The position numbers were made by a program, and so were the translations under genes. From contig NZ_JASGKT010000002.1 in the NCBI RefSeq assembly GCF_047600445.1, positions 930,001 through 994,000 of the forward strand: 64,000 bases of DNA, written 5' to 3'. This DNA comes from Piscinibacter sp047600445 (GTDB lineage Bacteria > Pseudomonadota > Gammaproteobacteria > Burkholderiales > Burkholderiaceae_C). Shown here in pieces: positions 18,483 through 27,379 of the stretch; the stretch's first letter is position 1, and each line of letters begins with the position of its first letter. Under the pieces are notes generated by a model. The model had not been told where the DNA came from. It did not search any database and was given only the letters and a program-made list of their open reading frames with translations.

Positions 18483-19265
18483 ATGAGGGTCGCCCTCGGC
18501 GTCAGCTACCGCGGCAGCGCCTACCAGGGCTGGCAGAGCCAGCCCGGCGGCAACACCGTGCAGGACCGGCTGGAAGCCGCGCTCGCGCAGTTCCTCGACG
18601 TGCCGGTGCGCGTGATGTGCGCCGGCCGTACCGATGCCGGCGTGCACGCGCTGAACCAGGTGGTGCACCTCGACACCGAGGCGAGCCGCGAGCCCTTCTC
18701 GTGGGTGCGCGGCACCAACCGCTTCCTGCCCGACGACATCGCCGTCGAATGGTGCCGGCCGGTCGACGAGCGCTTCCACGCCCGCAACAGCGCGCTGGGG
18801 CGGCGCTACGTCTACGTGATGCGCGAGTCGCCGGTGCGGCCGGCGCTGGAGGCCGGGCTGGTGGGCTGGAGCTTTCGCGCGCTCGACGGCGAGGCGATGC
18901 GCACGGCGGCGCAGGCGCTGATCGGCGAACACGACTTCTCGGCCTTCCGCTCGGCCGAGTGCCAGGCGGCCTCGCCGGTCAAGACGCTGCGCCGCATCCA
19001 CATCGACAAACGCGGCGCGTACTGGCGCTTCGAGTTCGAGGCCAGCGCCTTCCTGCACCACATGGTGCGCAACCTCCTCGGCTGCCTGGTCGCGGTGGGT
19101 GCGGGCACACGCGACGCAAGCTGGCTCGCCGGCGTGCTGGCCTCGCGCGACCGCAGCCTGGCCGCGCCGACCTTCCCGGCCGACGGGCTGTACTTCGCCG
19201 GGCCGTACTACGATGCGGCCCTCGCCCTGCCAGAGACCACGGCGGCGATGGACTGGCTGCCCTGA
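18483..19265 (+). CDS. truA: tRNA pseudouridine(38-40) synthase
   Basis: Forms pseudouridine at positions 38-40 of tRNA anticodon stem-loops. The 260-residue product starts MRVALGVSYRGSAYQGWQSQ and has the catalytic aspartate in AGRTDAGVHALNQVVHLDT, RFHARNSALGRRYVYV, and HHMVRNLLGCLVAVGAG near the C terminus. It lies 34 bases after fimV, with a GC-rich hairpin (18455-18476, no T-run) between them, and 13 bases before trpF. Confidence 0.97.
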   Translation: MRVALGVSYRGSAYQGWQSQPGGNTVQDRLEAALAQFLDVPVRVMCAGRTDAGVHALNQVVHLDTEASREPFSWVRGTNRFLPDDIAVEWCRPVDERFHARNSALGRRYVYVMRESPVRPALEAGLVGWSFRALDGEAMRTAAQALIGEHDFSAFRSAECQAASPVKTLRRIHIDKRGAYWRFEFEASAFLHHMVRNLLGCLVAVGAGTRDASWLAGVLASRDRSLAAPTFPADGLYFAGPYYDAALALPETTAAMDWLP

Positions 19266-19278
19266 GGCCCGCACCCCG

Positions 19279-19929
19279 ATGCTCCCCGAACGCACCCGCA
19301 TCAAGATCTGCGGCCTGACGCGCGAGGCCGACCTCGACGCCGCCGTCGCCGCGGGCGCCGACGCGGTCGGCTTCGTGCTCTATCCGAAGAGCCCGCGCTG
19401 CGTCGGCGCGGCGCGTGCCGCCGAGCTGGCGCGGCGCCTGCCGCCCTTCGTGACGCCGGTGGCGCTGCTGGTCAACGCATCGCGCGACGAGATCGACGCG
19501 GCGCGGGACGCGCTGCCGCACGCGGTGCTGCAGTTCCACGGCGACGAGAGCCGCGCCGACTGCGAAGCGGCCGGCCGGCCCTACCTGCGCGCCGCCCGGA
19601 TGGCGCCCGGGCTCGATTTGGTAGACTTCGCCTCCCGATTCCCGAGCGCCCAGGCCATCCTGCTCGACGCGCATGTCGAGGGGTACGGCGGCGGCGGAAA
19701 GGTCTTCGATTGGTCTCTCATTCCAGCCAACGTGTCCCGTCCGGTCGTTTTGTCTGGTGGGTTGCATGCCGGAAATGTGACCGAGGGCATTCTTCAGGTG
19801 CGGCCCTGGGCCGTTGACGTGAGCTCCGGCGTGGAAGCAGCCAAAGGCATCAAGGATGCCGCCGCGATGCGCCGGTTCTGCGAAGCGGTGCGCGAGGCCG
19901 ATGCCCGCATCGCCGACTCCGAGACCTGA
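19279..19929 (+). CDS. trpF: Phosphoribosylanthranilate isomerase
   Basis: Third step of tryptophan synthesis from anthranilate, an Amadori rearrangement. The 216-residue product starts MLPERTRIKICGLTREADLD, with the catalytic cysteine in ICGLT, GFVLYPKSPRCV, and the C-terminal phosphate-binding PVVLSGGLHAGNV and DVSSGVEAAKGIKD with the catalytic aspartate. The ATG at 19279 was chosen because the frame upstream overlaps truA. trpB follows after 14 bases. Confidence 0.96.
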   Translation: MLPERTRIKICGLTREADLDAAVAAGADAVGFVLYPKSPRCVGAARAAELARRLPPFVTPVALLVNASRDEIDAARDALPHAVLQFHGDESRADCEAAGRPYLRAARMAPGLDLVDFASRFPSAQAILLDAHVEGYGGGGKVFDWSLIPANVSRPVVLSGGLHAGNVTEGILQVRPWAVDVSSGVEAAKGIKDAAAMRRFCEAVREADARIADSET

Positions 19930-19943
19930 ATCCTTCCAGCACC

Positions 19944-21158
19944 ATGTTGAACTACCAGCAGCCCGACGAGCGCGGGCACTTCGGCGTCTATGGCGGCAGC
20001 TTCGTCGCCGAGACGCTGACCCACGCGCTCGATGAACTGAAAGCCGCCTACGACGCGGCGCGCAACGATCCGGCCTTCATGGCCGAATTCCGCCACGAGC
20101 TGGCGCACTACGTCGGCCGGCCGACGCCGGTCTACCACGCGCAGCGCCTGAGCCGCGAACTCGGCGGCGCGCAGATCCACTTCAAGCGCGAAGACCTCAA
20201 CCACACCGGCGCGCACAAGGTGAACAACACCATCGGCCAGGCGATGCTGGCGCGGCGCATGGGCAAGCCGCGCGTGATCGCCGAAACCGGCGCCGGCCAG
20301 CACGGCGTGGCGACGGCGACGATCTGCGCGCGCTACGGCATGGAGTGCGTGGTCTACATGGGCAGCGAGGACGTCAAGCGCCAGGCGCCCAACGTCTACC
20401 GCATGCACCTGCTGGGCGCGACGGTGGTGCCGGTGGAGAGCGGCTCGAAGACGCTGAAGGACGCGCTCAACGAAGCGCTGCGCGACTGGGTGACCAACGT
20501 CGAGAATACCTTCTACATCATCGGCACGGTGGCCGGCCCGCACCCGTATCCGGCGATGGTGCGCGACTTCCAGCGCGTGATCGGCGACGAATGCCTGGTG
20601 CAGATGCCCGAGGCCATCGGTCGCCAGCCGGATGCGGTGATCGCCTGCGTCGGCGGCGGCAGCAACGCGATGGGCATCTTCTATCCGTACATCCCGCACG
20701 AGGGCACGCGGCTGATCGGCGTCGAGGCCGCCGGCCTCGGGCTCGCGAGCGGCAGGCACGCCGCCTCGATCAGCGCCGGCACGCCCGGCGTGCTGCACGG
20801 CAACCGCACCTACCTGCTGCAGGACGCCAACGGCCAGATCATCGAGACGCACTCGATCTCCGCCGGCCTGGACTACCCCGGCGTCGGCCCCGAGCACGCC
20901 TACCTGCACGACATCGGCCGCGCCGAGTACGTGGGCATCACCGACGACGAGGCGCTGGCCGCCTTCCACCGCCTGTGCCGCACCGAGGGCATCATCCCGG
21001 CACTCGAATCGAGCCATGCGGTGGCCTACGCGATGAAGCTGGCGCCGACGATGCGGCCCGACCAGCACCTGCTGGTCAACCTCTCCGGTCGCGGCGACAA
21101 GGACATCAACACGGTGGCGGCGCTCTCCGGCGCGCCGCTGGTGAAGGGGCTGTCATGA
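19944..21158 (+). CDS. trpB: Tryptophan synthase beta chain
   Basis: Condenses indole with serine using pyridoxal phosphate. The 404-residue product has the PLP lysine in NHTGAHKVNNTIGQAMLARR, AETGAGQHGVATATICARYG, and the phosphate-binding CVGGGSNAMGIF. Length and order are normal. It overlaps trpA by four bases (ATGA), so the two subunits are translationally coupled. Confidence 0.98.
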   Translation: MLNYQQPDERGHFGVYGGSFVAETLTHALDELKAAYDAARNDPAFMAEFRHELAHYVGRPTPVYHAQRLSRELGGAQIHFKREDLNHTGAHKVNNTIGQAMLARRMGKPRVIAETGAGQHGVATATICARYGMECVVYMGSEDVKRQAPNVYRMHLLGATVVPVESGSKTLKDALNEALRDWVTNVENTFYIIGTVAGPHPYPAMVRDFQRVIGDECLVQMPEAIGRQPDAVIACVGGGSNAMGIFYPYIPHEGTRLIGVEAAGLGLASGRHAASISAGTPGVLHGNRTYLLQDANGQIIETHSISAGLDYPGVGPEHAYLHDIGRAEYVGITDDEALAAFHRLCRTEGIIPALESSHAVAYAMKLAPTMRPDQHLLVNLSGRGDKDINTVAALSGAPLVKGLS

Positions 21159-21952
21159 GCCGCATCGCCGCCACCTTCACAGCTCTCCAGGCACGCGGCC
21201 GCAAGGCGCTGATTCCCTACGTGACCGCTGGCGATCCGTTCGCCGATGCGACGGTCGACATCATGGTCGCGATGGCGAAAGCCGGCGCCGACGTGATCGA
21301 GCTGGGTGTGCCCTTCTCCGACCCGATGGCCGACGGCCCGGTGATCCAGAAGGCCTCCGAGCGCGCGCTGGCGCGCGGCATCGGCATGGGGCAGGTGCTG
21401 GCCATCGTGCGCGAGTTCCGCAGGCACGACGAGCGCACGCCGGTGGTGCTGATGGGCTACGCCAACCCGGTCGAGCGCTACGGCGTCGAGCGCTTCGCCG
21501 CCGACGCGAAGGCGGCCGGTGTCGACGGCGTGCTCGTCGTCGACTACCCGCCCGAGGAATGCGAGGCCTTCGCCGCGCTGCTGCGCGACGCCGGGCTGGA
21601 CATGATCTTCCTGCTCGCGCCCACCTCCACCGAGCAGCGCATGAAGGACGTGGGCCGCATCGCCAGCGGCTACGTCTACTATGTGTCGCTCACGGGCGTG
21701 ACCGGCGCCGGCCACCTCGACACCACGGCGGTGGCGGCGATGCTGCCGCGCATCCGGCAGCACGTGAAGCTGCCGGTGGGCGTGGGCTTCGGCATCCGCG
21801 ACGCGGCCACGGCGCGCGCGGTGGCCGCGGTCTCCGACGCGGTGGTGATCGGCTCGGCGCTCGTGCAGCGGCTCGAAGCCTGCGAGCGCCAAGGCGTGGC
21901 CGCGGCCGCGGCGGACTTCATCGGCGGCATACGCGCCGCCCTCGACTCGTGA
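21155..21952 (+). CDS. trpA: Tryptophan synthase alpha chain
   Basis: Cleaves indole-3-glycerol phosphate to indole, channelled to TrpB. The 265-residue product shows PYVTAGDPFADATVDIMVAM, ELGVPFSDPMADGPVIQKAS with the catalytic acids, VLVVDYPPEE, FLLAPTSTEQRM, YVSLTGVTGAGHLDT and the phosphate-binding GVGFGIRDAATARAVA. It overlaps the trpB stop by four bases; accD starts 13 bases after its stop. Confidence 0.98.
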   Translation: MSRIAATFTALQARGRKALIPYVTAGDPFADATVDIMVAMAKAGADVIELGVPFSDPMADGPVIQKASERALARGIGMGQVLAIVREFRRHDERTPVVLMGYANPVERYGVERFAADAKAAGVDGVLVVDYPPEECEAFAALLRDAGLDMIFLLAPTSTEQRMKDVGRIASGYVYYVSLTGVTGAGHLDTTAVAAMLPRIRQHVKLPVGVGFGIRDAATARAVAAVSDAVVIGSALVQRLEACERQGVAAAAADFIGGIRAALDS

Positions 21953-21965
21953 AAGGACAGACACC

Positions 21966-22838
<873 letters not shown>

Positions 22839-22843
22839 GCGGG

Positions 22844-22868
22844 CGCCGGCCGCTCATGAGGGCCGGCG
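22844..22868. terminator. Hairpin between convergent accD and cupin-like gene
   Basis: CGCCGGCC (22844-22851) pairs with GGCCGGCG (22861-22868) across a nine-base loop. It overlaps the stop codon of the minus-strand gene. It could stop transcription from both sides, but there is no T-run on either strand, so the call is tentative. Confidence 0.4.
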
Positions 22869-23714
22869 AACAACCCTTTCCATCTTGTTGGTGACGCGCC
22901 GCGACAGCGCCTTCAGCCTGTCGACGGACGGGTTGCCGGGCACCGGCGCGGGCGTGAATCCGCGTTGCCGCGCCCAATGGTTCCACTCATGGGCGGAGCG
23001 CCAGACGCGCGTTTCGTCGGTGTTGAAGATGATCGACAGCGAGATCGACACGTCGTCCGCGCCGTTCCTGACGTGGTGCCCGGCCGCGAACGGGATGTGC
23101 AGCGCTTCGCCGGGTGCAAACGAGTAGGGCATGCCGAACTGGTCCATCTCGGGCGTCCAGCCCAGCTCGGTGCTGTCGTAGGCGATGTAGCTCTCGCGCT
23201 GCCGATGGGTCACGACACGTTCGTCCCATTGCGGGAAGATCGTCACCGTCTTGCTGCCGCGGAACTGGAACAGGAAGGTCGAGTAGCGGTCGATGTGGAA
23301 GGGCGTGACGCTGTTCGGCGACGCGATGAACATGTAGAGCATCGCGCCGTGGGCCTGCGCGCCGACGCCCTTGGCGCGCATGATCGCCTCCGTGTCGGCG
23401 AGCAGTTCCCGGTACAGCGGCTGGAACGAAGGATGCGACTCCGGTGCACGCACCATGATGTAGGAGTCCGACTCGCGGATCTTCTCGATGGTCTCTTCCA
23501 GCGTCGCGTTCGCGTTGCCGAAGGATTGCTCGAAGTTCTGGTCGACCGAGAGGCGGTTGGTCGCGTACTTCACCTGTGCCGCGGGCAGCGCGGGAATCAC
23601 CTGTGCGAGGTTGGACAGCGACAGCGCCGGGTGATCCATCATGGCGTGGCGGAACTTGAGCGGGGCGCGGTCGAGCGCCTGGGCGTCGATGTCTTGGAAC
23701 AGGGCGGTTTGCAT
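22854..23714 (-). CDS. Cupin-like (JmjC-type) Fe(II) oxygenase of the NRPS/PKS operon
   Basis: The 286-residue product has the marks of a cupin_8/JmjC-type 2-oxoglutarate-dependent oxygenase. The HxD iron motif is in TPFHIDRYSTFLFQFRG (His140, Asp142), followed by the basic strand RGSKTVTIFP and the distal histidine in IPFAAGHHVRNG (His213 or 214). Such enzymes hydroxylate side chains, including carrier-bound amino acids in some peptide pathways. The ATG at 23714 has AGGAG five bases upstream and was preferred to a longer frame from 23921. It lies 97 bases after the phosphopantetheinyl transferase gene and is last in the operon. A tailoring role is inferred from context; the substrate is unknown. 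Confidence 0.78.
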   Translation of the reverse strand: MQTALFQDIDAQALDRAPLKFRHAMMDHPALSLSNLAQVIPALPAAQVKYATNRLSVDQNFEQSFGNANATLEETIEKIRESDSYIMVRAPESHPSFQPLYRELLADTEAIMRAKGVGAQAHGAMLYMFIASPNSVTPFHIDRYSTFLFQFRGSKTVTIFPQWDERVVTHRQRESYIAYDSTELGWTPEMDQFGMPYSFAPGEALHIPFAAGHHVRNGADDVSISLSIIFNTDETRVWRSAHEWNHWARQRGFTPAPVPGNPSVDRLKALSRRVTNKMERVVRRPS

Positions 23715-23811
23715 GCGGACTCCTCGGCTGATCGGGGGGCGGATCGGCTGGCCTGCAGTGTCCGCCTGTCGCCGCCTTGTTTCATCCCCGGGATGAAGTG
23801 GATCGAAACCC

Positions 23812-24534
23812 CTAACTGTGAATGACACCACGGTCGATGCAGGCGGCGGCGGCGATGAAGCCGTCGCCAGCCGCGTCGCACAGCGAGACGAGATCGGCGC
23901 TCGCCTCACGCCCCTCGGCAACGGGCAGCGGCACGCGGCGGGTGCCGGCGTCGAGCCCGACGTGGACGAGGGAAGGCTCGATCGAGAGCCCCACGCCGAG
24001 CGCCTTCAGGCAGGCCTCCTTGCGCGTCCAGGCGTGCATCAGCGCGCCGAGGCGGGCCGGCGTCGGCAGCGCCTGCAAGTCGAGCAGTTCGCTCGCGCTG
24101 AGCACGCCGCGGGCCGTCTGCATCAGCTCGTCGGCGTTCCAGGACGGGGCGTTTTCGATGTCGACGCCGACGTCGAGCATCCGCGACAGCCCGATCAGCG
24201 CGAAATCGCGGCAGTGGCTGAGGTTGAAGTCGACGGGTTCCGCGGGCCAGGTCAGCCGAGGCTTGCCGTCGGCATCGGGCGTGTAGCGCAGCGCGGCAGG
24301 CTCGACGCCGAGTTCGCGTGCCAGCACCCGTCGCAGCGCGACGTGCGAGCGCCGGTAGCGTGCGCGGTCGGCCTCGAAGCGCAAGCGCGCCATCCGCTCG
24401 ATCTCGTCGCGCGCCAGGGTCGACGCCGTGGCCGCCACATTGTCGGGCTCGCGAAGGTCGACCAGCCAGAGCCGCAGATCGCCCATGCCGCCGGCCGCGA
24501 GTTCGCGGATGGACGGCGGCAGCGGCTGCATCAT
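23812..24534 (-). CDS. 4'-phosphopantetheinyl transferase (Sfp type)
   Basis: Moves phosphopantetheine from CoA onto the serine of carrier domains. The 240-residue product has the family motifs in order: FNLSHCRDFALIGL, VGVDIENAPSWN with the metal-binding Asp-x-Glu, and WTRKEACLKALGVGLSIEPS. The two-domain length matches Sfp-type enzymes. The ATG at 24534 overlaps the stop of the acyltransferase gene by four bases. The obvious targets are the four carrier domains of the synthetase in the same operon (serines 548, 1542, 3205 and 4188). Confidence 0.93.
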   Translation of the reverse strand: MMQPLPPSIRELAAGGMGDLRLWLVDLREPDNVAATASTLARDEIERMARLRFEADRARYRRSHVALRRVLARELGVEPAALRYTPDADGKPRLTWPAEPVDFNLSHCRDFALIGLSRMLDVGVDIENAPSWNADELMQTARGVLSASELLDLQALPTPARLGALMHAWTRKEACLKALGVGLSIEPSLVHVGLDAGTRRVPLPVAEGREASADLVSLCDAAGDGFIAAAACIDRGVIHS

Positions 24535-25655
24535 TCCTTCCCGGAAGCCGGCACGCGCGGCGGGTGCGGCCCCACGAGCCTGTCCAGCAGCCAAGCGATC
24601 GCGCGCCGGTAGAGGTCGCGCCGCACTTCGCCGATCTGACCCAGCAGCCAGGCCGCCACCAGCGTCGACGCGATGACGAGCGCGTAGCGGCCGCCGTCCA
24701 CGTGTGTCCATCCTGCTGCCGCGAACAGCACCAGCAGCGAGAAGTGAACCAGGTAGAGGCTGAAGGTGTAGCCGGCCAGCCAGCGGATCGCGGCGGCCGT
24801 GCGCGGCCCGAAGGCGATGCGGCTGCTCGCGCAGCCGACCAGAAAGGCGGCGAACAGCAGCGCGACGACATAGTCGCTCAGCGGATGGACCGTTCCCCCC
24901 GGCTTCAGCGGCACCGGCAGCCAGTGGTTGAGCGTGCCGTACATCGCCCGGCTCGCCAGGTCGGCCTCGGCGCGCAGGCCGGACGCCGCGTAGACGCCGT
25001 AGGCGGCCACGGCCAGCGCCATCACCGCCAGGGCCACCGGCCGCGCCAGCGCGAGCCGCGCGCCGTGGCGGTACAGCAGAACGCCCAGCCACCAGCACGG
25101 CAGCAGCAGCCAGATGCGCGGGCCCATGATCGCCAGCGCGGCGGCGATGCCGACGGCGCGCGCGCGCCCGTGCAGCAGCGTGGCGCAGCCGAACAGCACG
25201 TAGTACCAGACCTCGTAGGGCAGCGACCAGTACGACGCCATCGAGAACGGGTCCATCGGGCCGAGCCAGGTGCCGCCGAGGAACAGCCAGTGGATGGGGA
25301 TGAACAGCCACGGACGCGGATACTGCCAGTCGACCGCGTAGAGCGTCGGGTCGAGCCGCATGCCGATGTGGTCGAGCGCCAGCGCCACCAGCACCGCCGG
25401 GATAGCGACCGAATAGATGCGCGAGGCGCGCGCCTCGGCGTAGCCGCGCACCGTGACGCCCGGCCGGTCCACCGACCAGGCGATCACGTAGCCCGAGATG
25501 ACGAAGAACGCGATGACCGCGTCGTCGGCGCTGCGGTGCCAATGCGGCGCGATCCAGTCCGGTGCGACGGCCAGGCCGCGCGAGTGGCCGACGAACACCA
25601 CCGCCGCGGCCAGCACACGGCACAGGTCCAGCCAGACCGACAGTGCCGCGCTCAT
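24531..25655 (-). CDS. Membrane acyltransferase (acyltransferase-3 family)
   Basis: The 374-residue product is a multi-pass membrane protein. The start MSAALSVWLDLCRVLAAAVV, VGHSRGLAV and AVIAFFVISGYVIAWSVDRP is the standard opening of acyltransferase-3 (OafA/YrhL-like) proteins. About ten hydrophobic segments follow. These enzymes O-acylate sugars, peptides or macrolides, with acyl-CoA donors. It lies 13 bases after hydrolase 1 and overlaps the phosphopantetheinyl transferase start. Its place in the operon suggests acylation of the NRPS/PKS product at the membrane; an unrelated cell-surface role is possible. Confidence 0.88.
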   Translation of the reverse strand: MSAALSVWLDLCRVLAAAVVFVGHSRGLAVAPDWIAPHWHRSADDAVIAFFVISGYVIAWSVDRPGVTVRGYAEARASRIYSVAIPAVLVALALDHIGMRLDPTLYAVDWQYPRPWLFIPIHWLFLGGTWLGPMDPFSMASYWSLPYEVWYYVLFGCATLLHGRARAVGIAAALAIMGPRIWLLLPCWWLGVLLYRHGARLALARPVALAVMALAVAAYGVYAASGLRAEADLASRAMYGTLNHWLPVPLKPGGTVHPLSDYVVALLFAAFLVGCASSRIAFGPRTAAAIRWLAGYTFSLYLVHFSLLVLFAAAGWTHVDGGRYALVIASTLVAAWLLGQIGEVRRDLYRRAIAWLLDRLVGPHPPRVPASGKE

Positions 25656-25668
25656 CGCGTCGCGGGCA

Positions 25669-26571
25669 TCAGGCCGCGGCGGCCTCGCGCGGCGCGGCGG
25701 CAGGCGGCATGGCGGTGCCGTCCAGCAGCCCGGTGTCGGCCAGCCAGCGGTCGACGCTGGCGACGAAGGCTTCGCGCGAACGGCGTTGTGTCAGCAGGTG
25801 GTCGCTCTGGCCGAGCTGCTCGCAGCGCAGGTCGCGCAGCGCGGGGAAGGGCTTGAAGAAATCGCGCAACTGGCCCGGGTAGTTGAACCACTCCGGCTCG
25901 CCGCCGCAGAACATCACGAAGACCTCGACCCCGCGGCCGCGCAGCACGACGAGATCGCGCGCGAACTCGTCGACCGGCGGCACGCGCGGCGGCTCCAGGT
26001 CCTGGAGCTGGCGCTTGTCGGCCGCGGGCAGCTTCACCAGCCCGGCGGCGGCCATCGCCTTGTGCACCAGCTTGACGGCGGCGCCGGCCAGACCCGCGCG
26101 GCGCAGCCTGTACAGCAGCGTGTTCAGACGCGAGCGCGGCGTCGGGTAGGCGTACAGATCCCACAGCAGGATGCCGCGCAGGCGTTCGTCCTCGAGCGCG
26201 CAGCGGTAGGCGACCTCGGCGCCGGAGCAGAAGCCGATCATGAAGAAGCGGTTGCTGCGCAGCCGCTGCGCGGCGAAGTCCATCACGCTGCGCGTATCGG
26301 CGACCCACTGCTCCATTTGCGGCTTGGTGCTGGCGGCACGCCGGCTGTCGCCGATGCCGCCGAGGTCGAAGCGGATCGACGCGATGCCCCGCTGCGCGAG
26401 TCGGCGCGCGATCTGCACGTTGATGCGGTGCGGGCCGGCGCGCGAGATCACGCCGGAGTTGGTGAGCAGCGCGACCGGCAGGCCCCCGGCGTCGACCGCG
26501 CCCGCGGGCAGCGTGATGGTGGCCACCAGGTTGTTGCCAGGGCCGCACAGCAGCGATGTCTCGGTCACCAT
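25669..26571 (-). CDS. Alpha/beta hydrolase with cysteine nucleophile elbow (resembles exosortase-A-system hydrolase 1)
   Basis: The 300-residue product has the alpha/beta-hydrolase layout: VALLTNSGVISRAGPHRINV, IRFDLGGIGDSRRA, then the elbow MIGFCSGAEVAYR where Cys115 takes the usual Ser position (GxCxG). The candidate catalytic histidine is His258 in GQSDHLLTQRRS. The sequence style recalls the hydrolases found with XrtA polysaccharide loci. Here it is instead the third gene of an NRPS/PKS operon whose synthetase lacks a thioesterase, so product release or carrier editing is plausible. The start may be ATG 26571, one base after the preceding stop, or GTG 26580, which overlaps that stop. Confidence 0.82.
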   Translation of the reverse strand: MVTETSLLCGPGNNLVATITLPAGAVDAGGLPVALLTNSGVISRAGPHRINVQIARRLAQRGIASIRFDLGGIGDSRRAASTKPQMEQWVADTRSVMDFAAQRLRSNRFFMIGFCSGAEVAYRCALEDERLRGILLWDLYAYPTPRSRLNTLLYRLRRAGLAGAAVKLVHKAMAAAGLVKLPAADKRQLQDLEPPRVPPVDEFARDLVVLRGRGVEVFVMFCGGEPEWFNYPGQLRDFFKPFPALRDLRCEQLGQSDHLLTQRRSREAFVASVDRWLADTGLLDGTAMPPAAAPREAAAA

Positions 26572-26572
26572 C

Positions 26573-27379
26573 TCAGGCACAGGTCTCGTTGAGGGCGGGC
26601 AGCACTTCGGGCGGCACGATCGCGCTGCCCATCGCCTGGCTCAGCATCCAGTTCGTGCGGCTCTCGATGCGCTTGCCGGACACCAGGCCCGCGCCGGTGA
26701 GCGCGGCCAGCCGCGCCTCGTGTTCCTCGTGGACGCCGCAGGTGATGCGCACGCCGCGGCGCATCGCCTGCGCCAGCGGCAGCGGCGCCAGGTTCTGCAT
26801 TTCGGCCGCGAACGCCGGGCCGACGGCGAAGCCCAGCACGTCGCCGGGCAGCGCCGGCTCCACGACGCGGCCCTGGCGGAGCAGCCGCTCCCAGGGGAGG
26901 TGGTACTCGTGCTCGAGTTCCTGACGATGCGAGGCGAAGAGGCGTTGGACGTAGTCCGGCCCATCCAGCACCGGCTCCCAGAGCACCAGGTGCGCCGGCG
27001 GATCGGGCATGCGCGCCGCCGCCTTCAGCGCCGCGTGGCAGGCCAGCCCCATGCCGAACCAGTGCACGGCGGCGCCGATCTCCTCGACGAGCACGCGGTG
27101 TGCCGCCTCGATGTCGTGCGACCAGTCGGCCAGGGTCTGGTCCGCTTCCTCGCCGGGCGAGTCGCCCGTGCCGTGATAGTCGAAGGTGAGCACCGTGCTG
27201 CCTTCGCGCGCCAGCCGGTCGGCCACCACGCGGTACATCGAGGCCGTCCGCGTGCCCTCCTGGCCGAACGGACGGCACAGCAGGAAACTCGCGCGCGGCC
27301 GCGCGCCGGGCCGGCCGCGCGAGAGCAGGCCCACCATCTGCCGCGCGGATGTGCCGAAGCGTCTGACTTCCAGGCTCAC
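26573..27379 (-). CDS. Alpha/beta hydrolase-fold protein lacking the nucleophile (resembles exosortase-A-system hydrolase 2)
   Basis: The 268-residue product has the alpha/beta-hydrolase fold: FLLCRPFGQEGTRTASMYRV, VLTFDYHGTGDSPGEEADQT, and the strand-turn-helix HWFGMGLACHAALKAA. At the elbow (Gly109-Met110-Gly111-Leu112-Ala113) no Ser, Cys or Asp is present at the nucleophile position, so ordinary esterase or thioesterase activity is doubtful. Its start GTG at 27379 overlaps the synthetase stop by four bases (GTGA), implying coupled translation. It may be a structural partner of hydrolase 1 or act by another mechanism. The fold call is firm; function is open. Confidence 0.78.
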   Translation of the reverse strand: MSLEVRRFGTSARQMVGLLSRGRPGARPRASFLLCRPFGQEGTRTASMYRVVADRLAREGSTVLTFDYHGTGDSPGEEADQTLADWSHDIEAAHRVLVEEIGAAVHWFGMGLACHAALKAAARMPDPPAHLVLWEPVLDGPDYVQRLFASHRQELEHEYHLPWERLLRQGRVVEPALPGDVLGFAVGPAFAAEMQNLAPLPLAQAMRRGVRITCGVHEEHEARLAALTGAGLVSGKRIESRTNWMLSQAMGSAIVPPEVLPALNETCA

